Positions 1-5,222 of a stretch of 6,440 bases of DNA are shown here, one piece after another. This DNA comes from Paludibacter sp. Lineage in GTDB: Bacteria > Bacteroidota > Bacteroidia > Bacteroidales > Paludibacteraceae. Below the pieces are notes generated by a model, which saw nothing but the letters and a program-made list of their open reading frames with translations, had not been told where the DNA came from and ran no database searches. Within the stretch, counting starts at the first letter, position 1, and the number at the start of each line of letters is the position of its first letter. The stretch covers positions 1 through 6,440 of the forward strand of contig JANJXE010000164.1 of assembly GCA_024709185.1 (NCBI GenBank), given 5' to 3'. The translations under genes were made by a program, and so were the position numbers.

Positions 1-124
1 CCAGCTTAAATCCGTTCAGGATTTCGCTGGAGACGTTCAGTGCCAGCATAGCTGTCAGCACCAGGTACATCATTCCGATCATCTTTTGCCTCGGGGTTTC
101 CGGAGCATTCTTGGTTCCACTCAT
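1..124 (-). CDS. gldM: GldM/PorM, T9SS motor stator/shaft protein (N-terminal fragment, runs off left edge)
   Basis: Only the first 41 codons are in the window; the gene continues beyond position 1. The start ATG is at 124-122, 18 bases after the gldL stop. The visible peptide begins MSGTKNAPETPRQKMIG and continues into one hydrophobic helix (about residues 15-37), the hallmark start of GldM: a PRQKM motif just before a single membrane anchor, with LALNVS at its periplasmic end. Known of the family: two GldM copies place their N-terminal helices inside a GldL pentamer, and the large periplasmic domains carry motor movement to the GldK/GldN ring. Arg12 in PRQKM corresponds, by my motif alignment, to Arg9 of Flavobacterium johnsoniae GldM, which interacts with the proton-coupling Glu of GldL. 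Order and tight spacing show co-transcription with gldL. Confidence 0.93.
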   Translation of the reverse strand, partial: MSGTKNAPETPRQKMIGMMYLVLTAMLALNVSSEILNGFKL

Positions 125-142
125 TGTGCAGGTTGCTTGAAG

Positions 143-1069
143 TTAATTCATGGCATTTAACATGTTACCATAAATCTGATTCAATTTGGCAATATTATCG
201 GCCAGTTCGTTGGCGTTGTGTTTCAGTTTTTCAGTGGCCAGAGAGAAATCGTCGGACACATTTTTCAGCTTTCCTATTTCTCCGGTTACCAATCGCATCT
301 CATCAGTCATCTTTTTTGAAATCTCAGTCTGATTGTGGAAATGTACCGACTGTGCATGAATATCCTTCAGTTGAATTTCATAAATTGAATTCATGCCTGC
401 CAGGTTGCTGTTGATACGTTCCACCTTGTTGCGGTATTCCTGGGTATTCACTTCAATTTTTTCTGTATCTTCACCAATGCGTTCGTAAATCTGCTGAAGC
501 TTACCGGTAGCTTCTACTAACGATTCCTGGCTTTCGGCATAGCGGGCTGTATTTTGTGAGATATGCTGAATGCTCTCTGAGAACCGTTCTGTCTCCAGCG
601 AGAAAGCAGCAATTGTTTGTAACTGTTCAGCTGTTTTGGCCAGTTGCTGGATGCTCTTGCTCAATCGATCCACATCGGCATCGCTCAAACCATCGATTTG
701 ACGAAGGGGAGCCATCGCACTCTCAGCTCCTGTTGCAGCCTGAGTTGGATACGATGCTGGAGCAGCAGGAGTAGCACCGTTGCCGGAGTTAGCCAAACCA
801 TCCAGTTTTAAATCAATTTTTCCGGTTTCAAAATCAAAAATGCGGTCCCATTCGTAGGTCTTAAATGGTTTCTCGAACGCGCTCACTGCGAAAATGATGG
901 CTTCAGTAAACATACCTATCATCAGCATTTCGTTGGCATAGTCCCAATGCAGCAATTTAAACAGGGCTCCCAGAATTACCACCGAAGCGCCCAAACCATA
1001 TCCGGCATTAAATATTCTTTCTCTGACAGGTATCTGAACTGATCCTAATCGTTTTAATCTTTCTACCAT
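143..1069 (-). CDS. gldL: GldL/PorL, proton-channel subunit of the T9SS/gliding motor
   Basis: The protein has 308 residues. Two membrane helices lie near the N-terminus (about residues 22-41 and 47-66), with the family motifs GALFK (34-38) and TEAIIFAVSAFE (55-66). Glu56 in the second helix aligns with Glu49 of F. johnsoniae GldL, the residue tied to proton flow. Lys38, His41 and Glu66 align with other charged residues of that family. An Ala/Pro/Thr-rich linker (about 95-120) leads to a cytoplasmic region (about 121-308) of predicted coiled coil rich in Gln, Glu, Lys and Asn. It ends in LNQIYGNMLNAMN, an ending I recall for Bacteroidales GldL. The start is ATG at 1069; a second ATG at 1080 is out of frame. 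The gene begins 16 bases after the gldK stop and ends 18 bases before gldM. With GldM it converts proton-motive force into rotation that powers type IX secretion and, in gliding species, motility. Confidence 0.95.
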   Translation of the reverse strand: MVERLKRLGSVQIPVRERIFNAGYGLGASVVILGALFKLLHWDYANEMLMIGMFTEAIIFAVSAFEKPFKTYEWDRIFDFETGKIDLKLDGLANSGNGATPAAPASYPTQAATGAESAMAPLRQIDGLSDADVDRLSKSIQQLAKTAEQLQTIAAFSLETERFSESIQHISQNTARYAESQESLVEATGKLQQIYERIGEDTEKIEVNTQEYRNKVERINSNLAGMNSIYEIQLKDIHAQSVHFHNQTEISKKMTDEMRLVTGEIGKLKNVSDDFSLATEKLKHNANELADNIAKLNQIYGNMLNAMN

Positions 1070-1085
1070 GATTGTTTCATTTGCG

Positions 1086-2453
1086 TTATTTTACATCACC
1101 CCTGTAGGAACGCACGCAGCGGAATCCTATGTAGGGACGGCTTTCAAACTGATATTCGTAGGTGCGGGCACCACTTTGTAAATAATATGGTATATCTTTC
1201 CACGAACCTCCTTTAACCACTTTCCGTTTCATGTGTGTCGGATCGTCGGCTTTGGCATTGTATCCGAAAGCCGGATTAAGATCGGAGCTGACACTCTCAG
1301 AAGTGCTAAAGTAAGCTGTTGAAGTCCACTCGGCTACATTACCGGCCATATCGAACAAACCATTCGCATTTACTACTGTTTTATAGGATTTCACTGGTTT
1401 AGTGGTTACTCCTGCATCGGTTACGTAGTTTCCCCGGGCCTGCTTAAAATTGGCAAGGTAGCAGTTTTTCTTTTCATCGAATAAGGAATTGCCTTTCCAG
1501 GGATAGGTGGCATTGCGTTCACGTCCTTTGGCTGCAAACTCCCACTCGGCTTCAGTAGGTAAACGGAAAGGTTCACCCTTAATTTTGTGAGAGTTATTGT
1601 ACATCATCGTGCGCCAGTGGCAAAAAGCCTCGGCCTGTTCCCAGCTTACACCTACTACCGGGTAATCGGAATACTGAGGGTTGCTGAAATACATTTTCAT
1701 CCGCGGATCGTTGAATGAAAAACGTAGGTCGTTGATCCAGGTGAGGGTATCGGGATATACATTAATAATTTTCGTTGAATAAAAGTCTTTTCGCGAGGTA
1801 AGTTTACGGCGGATAGTCTGATTGACGATATGTCCCTGTTCGTTGAAAAAGGCAGTGTCAATCTCCACATAAGCTCCTTCCGGATACGAATTGGTGCGGT
1901 AATTAAACTGATTACGGGGCAGTGCAGCCTGTTCGAAATTAAACACTCGGTAGCGGTAAATCATCCGTGCAGCGTTCAGCTGGCGTGTTCCCAAGTCGTC
2001 GTTTCCCTGATAGTACAGAGTGGATAATGCTTCCTGCACGTCTTCGTTGCGGTCGTTCCAGCGGATACGCTGCGACCAGCGAATGCGGATGGAGTCACTA
2101 TCGGGGTCGTCGATTTCGTATTCGGTACGTCCGGCAGCTATAAGCTCACGGTATGCGATAGAGTCGCGCACCCAAAGCACAAACTGACGGTACTGGTCGT
2201 TGGTTATTTCGGATTCATCCATGTAAAACGATTCGACGGTCACTTGCCGTGCAGCATCGCGTCCTGCAAAAAGACTATTGGAATGATGGGTCCCCATCAT
2301 AAAAGTACCTTTCTTGATTAGCTGCATTCCGTAGGGCTTAGGATCTGAAAAACCTGCTTTTGATGAGTTAGCCCGCGTGGTAACTTCACCAACAGGACGA
2401 TTACAGGAATACAGTGCCAGAAGGAATGTAATTACAACAAAAAATTTGTTCAT
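1086..2453 (-). CDS. gldK: GldK/PorK, T9SS outer-membrane ring lipoprotein with an FGE-sulfatase-like domain
   Basis: The protein has 455 residues, close to other GldK proteins. A short hydrophobic leader ends in LYSC, giving a likely lipidated Cys17 (Tyr at -2 is unusual for a lipobox). The formylglycine-generating-enzyme fold is split: a first part at about 41-95 (GTFMMGTHH; SFYMDESEITNDQYRQFV), an insert of some 150 residues, then a second part at about 262-450 (YPVVGVSWEQAEAFCHWR, FRLPTEAEWEFAAKG, NANGLFDMAGNVAEW, VVKGGSW, GFRCVRSY). The cysteines that active FGE enzymes carry just after GGSW/Y are missing: GGSWKDIPYYLQ has Asp and Leu at the matching places. It is therefore a structural, not catalytic, member, as is known for GldK/GldJ. 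Known role: with GldN/PorN it forms a periplasmic ring under the outer membrane that the GldLM motor drives. It lies 53 bases after porP, with no clear promoter or terminator between. Confidence 0.95.
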   Translation of the reverse strand: MNKFFVVITFLLALYSCNRPVGEVTTRANSSKAGFSDPKPYGMQLIKKGTFMMGTHHSNSLFAGRDAARQVTVESFYMDESEITNDQYRQFVLWVRDSIAYRELIAAGRTEYEIDDPDSDSIRIRWSQRIRWNDRNEDVQEALSTLYYQGNDDLGTRQLNAARMIYRYRVFNFEQAALPRNQFNYRTNSYPEGAYVEIDTAFFNEQGHIVNQTIRRKLTSRKDFYSTKIINVYPDTLTWINDLRFSFNDPRMKMYFSNPQYSDYPVVGVSWEQAEAFCHWRTMMYNNSHKIKGEPFRLPTEAEWEFAAKGRERNATYPWKGNSLFDEKKNCYLANFKQARGNYVTDAGVTTKPVKSYKTVVNANGLFDMAGNVAEWTSTAYFSTSESVSSDLNPAFGYNAKADDPTHMKRKVVKGGSWKDIPYYLQSGARTYEYQFESRPYIGFRCVRSYRGDVK

Positions 2454-2506
2454 ACAATCAATTTTTTCTTTAAAAACGTCGAAATGCGTATTTTAGTCTA
2501 TATCCG

Positions 2507-3469
2507 TTAAAGTATTCGTACATTTTTGTAGTTTTTCCGTCGACCTCCACCACCGGTATTTACATCCAGCTGGTACGAAAGCATCACTTCATGAGAGCCC
2601 CAGGTTGCACGAATAATGGGCGAAGCAGGGATGTCGAAGGAGTATCCAATGGCCAGTCCGTTGGCTACGGTGAGCCCTGCCATCACTACCACAGCATTCC
2701 CTATGCGATAAGAAATACCGCCCCAATACTGCCGTTTATAATATCCGAGAAGCGATAGTTCAGCCATCAATGTGGTAAAATCGGTTTGTACAAGTACAGA
2801 TGGTTTAAGCACATACAAGGGATTACGTAAGGCTTTTTCGTATCCTCCTGTAAAATACAAGGTAGATGCCGGAGCAAAATCCTGAGTATCGCTCCAGGTA
2901 ATCACGGGTGCATTAAAATGAGAAAGTGAAATACCTGCATATAAATTGCCCTGAGTGTACCAGGCTCCTGCTCCCAGATCGAAGCCCAGTCCCTGAAGAG
3001 CTGAAGTAGGAATGGCCGGATCGGCTCCGGTGTCGTGGTACTCGCTGGTTGGATTGGAAGGCATACGTACGCTGTCGCCACTGAAACCCACACTCAGAAA
3101 TCCTGGCTGAATGCCTAATTGTAAATTTCCTTTACCCACTTTTAAACGGTAGGCGTATTGGAGGTGAAATCCCTGATTGGTAAACAAGCCCACCCTGTCG
3201 TTGCCGAAACGTATCCCGACACGGTGTTTGTCGTCACCGATTTTTAAAGGAGTATGCAGATTGAACCAGGTAGTGGTTCCCCCGTTGGGCATTCCTATCC
3301 ATTGCAGCCGGTGCTGTCCCGTAACATCAAGCATACCCTCCCGACCTATTGCTGCCGGATTGAAGCCCGGAGCATTTAGCATGTACTGACTCACCTGGCC
3401 ATCGAATTGAGCAACCAGTGTAAGACGGGTAAATAGCAATATGGAGATGAAAATTAAGTTTCTTTTCAT
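2507..3469 (-). CDS. porP: PorP/SprF-family T9SS outer-membrane protein
   Basis: The protein has 320 residues. Residues 1-20 form a signal peptide ending LTLVA, with cleavage likely before QFDGQ. The mature start (QFDGQVSQYMLN, then GFNPAAIG at about 35-42) is the standard opening of the PorP/SprF family. The rest alternates short amphipathic strands and Gly/Asn/Asp turns, as expected of an outer-membrane beta-barrel, and ends in a Gly-rich stretch followed by YKNVRIL, a family-like tail. PorP of P. gingivalis is required for T9SS function and is reported to associate with PorE and the PorK/L/M/N complex; SprF homologues support secretion of particular cargo. Because this copy sits first in front of gldK-gldL-gldM, the PorP-like core role is more likely than a cargo-specific SprF role. 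ATG at 3469 is preceded by GAGAG about 7 bases upstream and by a hairpin with a T tract. Confidence 0.92.
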   Translation of the reverse strand: MKRNLIFISILLFTRLTLVAQFDGQVSQYMLNAPGFNPAAIGREGMLDVTGQHRLQWIGMPNGGTTTWFNLHTPLKIGDDKHRVGIRFGNDRVGLFTNQGFHLQYAYRLKVGKGNLQLGIQPGFLSVGFSGDSVRMPSNPTSEYHDTGADPAIPTSALQGLGFDLGAGAWYTQGNLYAGISLSHFNAPVITWSDTQDFAPASTLYFTGGYEKALRNPLYVLKPSVLVQTDFTTLMAELSLLGYYKRQYWGGISYRIGNAVVVMAGLTVANGLAIGYSFDIPASPIIRATWGSHEVMLSYQLDVNTGGGGRRKNYKNVRIL

Positions 3470-3480
3470 GGGTAGCTCTC

Positions 3481-3519
3481 AAAAAACCGGGCACAGTTAT
3501 GACGGTGCATAGCTGTGCC
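3481..3519 (-). terminator. Hairpin plus T6 tract: intrinsic terminator or porP leader attenuator
   Basis: On the minus strand, GGCACAG (3519-3513) pairs with CTGTGCC (3496-3490). After one A/C mismatch the stem continues with TATG against CATA plus a closing G-C pair, leaving a 6-base loop at 3507-3502. The stem is thus about 12 pairs with one mismatch. It is followed by CGG and then six T (3486-3481). This matches a rho-independent terminator for transcripts coming from the DUF2795 gene. It ends only about 20 bases upstream of the porP ATG, too close for a promoter in between, so any porP message started upstream must carry or read through it. On the plus strand no T tract follows the stem, so orientation is minus. 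Confidence 0.55.
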
Positions 3520-3572
3520 TGTCTGTTATTTTAACTGAAAAATACCCTGAAAATTGTCTGAGATAGAAAAAA

Positions 3573-3794
3573 TCAGTATTCTTCTTCATTAAAAAAGAAA
3601 TCTTCCTTGCTGGGATAGTCAGGCCAGATGTCTTCTATCGTTTCGTAGATTTCTCCCTCGTCTTCAATTTCCTGCAGGTTTTCAATTACTTCCAGCGGGG
3701 CTCCCGAACGAATGGCGTAATCAATCAGCTCGTCCTTGGTTGCAGGCCAGGGAGCATCTTCAATCTTTGAGGCTAGTTCTAGTGTCCAATACAT
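3573..3794 (-). CDS. DUF2795 family small acidic protein of unknown function
   Basis: The protein has 73 residues, starting at ATG 3794 (MYWTLELAS). A TTG two codons upstream could extend it, but the MYWTLEL start is the one I recall for Bacteroidota homologues. The sequence is strongly acidic: I count 22 Asp/Glu against 4 Lys/Arg. Recognisable motifs are EDAPWPATKDELIDYA (residues 10-25), GAPLEVIENLQE (29-40) and IWPDYPSKEDF (54-64), ending in NEEEY. These match the DUF2795 family, whose members I remember as small soluble proteins conserved across the phylum; no function is established to my knowledge. There is no signal peptide or membrane segment, so it is probably cytoplasmic. It lies 71 bases after the adenosyltransferase gene, with its own likely promoter, and is followed by a hairpin terminator, so it may be a single-gene transcript. 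Confidence 0.85.
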   Translation of the reverse strand: MYWTLELASKIEDAPWPATKDELIDYAIRSGAPLEVIENLQEIEDEGEIYETIEDIWPDYPSKEDFFFNEEEY

Positions 3795-3844
3795 ATTCAA
3801 TACTAATTTGATAATCCGGGATTTAACATTTCTCTAATGGTCTG

Positions 3845-3852
3845 CAAAAATA
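3845..3852 (-). promoter_or_regulatory. Bacteroidota-type -7 promoter element for the DUF2795 gene
   Basis: The minus strand reads TATTTTTGCA here, a full match to the Bacteroidota housekeeping -7 element TAnnTTTG. It stands 50 bases upstream of the DUF2795 ATG, so a transcript starting a few bases downstream would have a leader of roughly 40-45 bases. I do not see the matching -33 TTTG at the usual 19-21 base distance; that region is only AT-rich. The location between two same-strand genes in a 71-base gap supports a real promoter, but an AT-rich gap makes chance matches easier. Confidence 0.45.
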
Positions 3853-3865
3853 GAAAATATTTTGA

Positions 3866-4420
3866 TTATTTATCGTGTTTCCAGAAAAATTCTTCAACTC
3901 CTTTATTTACAACCACATAACGGGATAGTGTAAAGAAGTAGTCGGAAAGACGATTCAGGTATTTCACTATAAGAGGCTCTACGACCATGCCCGATGCCTG
4001 TAAATCGAGCACACGACGTTCGGCCCTGCGGGTTATTGTGCGGCAAATATGTGCCGATGCTCCTGCAGCTGTACCTCCCGGAAGTACAAAATGATGGAGG
4101 GGAGGCAGAACAGTATCCATGCGGTCGATCTCTTTTTCCAGCTGTAAGATATCATCTTCTGAAACAACCGATGCTGCTTTAAGCGCTGTTGCCTCCAGGT
4201 CGGTTGCCAGGTTTGAACCCAATGTAAACAATTGAAACTGAATTTTTTTCAAGAAATGTTGAACCTCGTCAGGAATATCCTGCACACAAAGATTGCCGGT
4301 AAACGCATTTAACTCATCAATGGTTCCATATGCTTCAATACGGGGATTGTTTTTCCACACCCTGGTGCCGCCAATCAACCCGGTGTGTCCGTCGTCTCCT
4401 GTTTTGGTGTATATTTTCAT
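3866..4420 (-). CDS. PduO-type ATP:cob(I)alamin adenosyltransferase
   Basis: This 184-residue enzyme transfers the 5'-deoxyadenosyl group of ATP to cob(I)alamin, giving adenosylcobalamin, the cofactor of enzymes such as methylmalonyl-CoA mutase. The N-terminus carries the ATP-binding signature YTKTGDDGHTGLIGG (residues 4-18), followed by RIEAYGTIDELNAF (27-40). Later come HHFVLPGGT (109-117) and CRTITRRAERR (126-136), then YLNRLSDYFFTLSRY (154-168). By motif comparison with Lactobacillus reuteri PduO, Asp35 and Arg127 should form the conserved salt bridge, and Phe111 should be the residue that caps the corrinoid. All expected motifs are present and the length is normal, so the enzyme should be active as a cytoplasmic trimer. 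The ATG lies 11 bases after the methyltransferase stop, indicating a shared transcript. No AdoCbl-dependent enzyme or corrinoid synthesis gene is in view; the name cobO is often used but properly belongs to another family. Confidence 0.95.
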   Translation of the reverse strand: MKIYTKTGDDGHTGLIGGTRVWKNNPRIEAYGTIDELNAFTGNLCVQDIPDEVQHFLKKIQFQLFTLGSNLATDLEATALKAASVVSEDDILQLEKEIDRMDTVLPPLHHFVLPGGTAAGASAHICRTITRRAERRVLDLQASGMVVEPLIVKYLNRLSDYFFTLSRYVVVNKGVEEFFWKHDK

Positions 4421-4431
4421 AAGTTTATATT

Positions 4432-5211
4432 TTAATATCGAATCCTGTAATGTCGTTGAGCTAATGCAGGATTAAAAAAAACGATTCCCATATGGAAAAG
4501 GTCGATGGTGGCTGTCACTTTTTCATGCCTTTTGATTTCATGCCATGCCCGGGTCATTCCTTCCGACCAGTACGGATCGTCGACAACTATAATGGAATTG
4601 GTGTGAATAAAGTTTACACACTGACTGAAATATTTTGTAAGTGCTTCATACGTGTGGTTTGCGTCGATAAAAATCAGATCCTGCATGCCTGCTTCTTCTA
4701 TAACTCCTGTCAGATGTGTATCGAGGTTCAACGTCTTGATACGAATGTTCAACGCTCCTGCTAACTGGTGAAGTTCTTTGGCTTCTGAAGCTAAAACCGG
4801 ACAACCTTCCACTGAAACACAGCTGATCGTTTTGTCGGCAGAAGCCAGGTAAAGAGTTGTAATGCCCAATGAAGTGCCCAGTTCAAGTACCTTTTTATAC
4901 GAATAGTGTTCACAGATGCGAAATAACAATTGTCCCTGACGTGTAGGTTTAAGCGCTGTGGAAGCAATAGATGCGATGGTTGTCTGACGGTTATTTCCAG
5001 TTCCCCAATCGGTAATATTGACGCTGCGACTATCTTCCAGCAGCACTTTGCGGAACCGTTCAATCGACTCGTAACAGTAATAGGGAAGCTTTTCGCTGAT
5101 TACATTCTGTATAAAATCGAACAGGTAAGGTGAATGTACTCCATGTCCGCCTGAATGAAAGGCCGAGATTTGATGCCGAATAAAATGATAAATCCGGTGA
5201 GCTGTTTTCAC
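4432..5211 (-). CDS. Class I SAM-dependent methyltransferase, substrate unknown
   Basis: The protein has 259 residues. The start is GTG at 5211: the frame is closed by a stop just upstream (5232-5230), and the next in-frame Met is residue 176. The N-terminal part holds SGGHGVHSPYLFDFI (20-34), a feature I recall from a Bacteroidota methyltransferase group, and DWGTGNN (68-74). The Rossmann core shows motif I VLELGTSLGITTLYLA (108-123), an acidic residue after strand 2 in CVSVEG (Glu135), LIFIDANHTYEA (179-190) with Asp183, and IIVVDDPYWSEGMTRAW (207-223). This layout resembles the O-methyltransferase/Methyltransf_24 type, where SAM and often a metal are bound, but the substrate cannot be read from the sequence. 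No signal peptide is present, so it is cytoplasmic. It begins 11 bases after the S41 protease stop and ends 11 bases before the adenosyltransferase. Confidence 0.85.
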   Translation of the reverse strand: MKTAHRIYHFIRHQISAFHSGGHGVHSPYLFDFIQNVISEKLPYYCYESIERFRKVLLEDSRSVNITDWGTGNNRQTTIASIASTALKPTRQGQLLFRICEHYSYKKVLELGTSLGITTLYLASADKTISCVSVEGCPVLASEAKELHQLAGALNIRIKTLNLDTHLTGVIEEAGMQDLIFIDANHTYEALTKYFSQCVNFIHTNSIIVVDDPYWSEGMTRAWHEIKRHEKVTATIDLFHMGIVFFNPALAQRHYRIRY

Positions 5212-5222
5212 TGTTGTCGGAT

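Noticed and set aside
124..414. Plus-strand reading frame of 96 codons antisense to gldL
   Set aside because: It lies wholly opposite gldL apart from its first bases, has a Trp/Cys/His-rich composition unlike a real protein, and matches no family I know. The same applies to the other plus-strand frames across the window.
2454..2506. Promoter or terminator between porP and gldK
   Set aside because: The 53-base gap has no TAnnTTTG match and no stable GC-containing hairpin on the minus strand; co-transcription is the simpler reading.
3795..3800. TTG start two codons upstream for the DUF2795 gene
   Set aside because: The ATG at 3794 gives the usual MYWTLEL opening, and a TTG start is not needed.
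3854..3863. AAAATATTTT palindrome after the adenosyltransferase stop as a terminator
   Set aside because: It is a short AT-only palindrome with no loop and no GC stem, in an AT-rich spacer. It is not a credible terminator.
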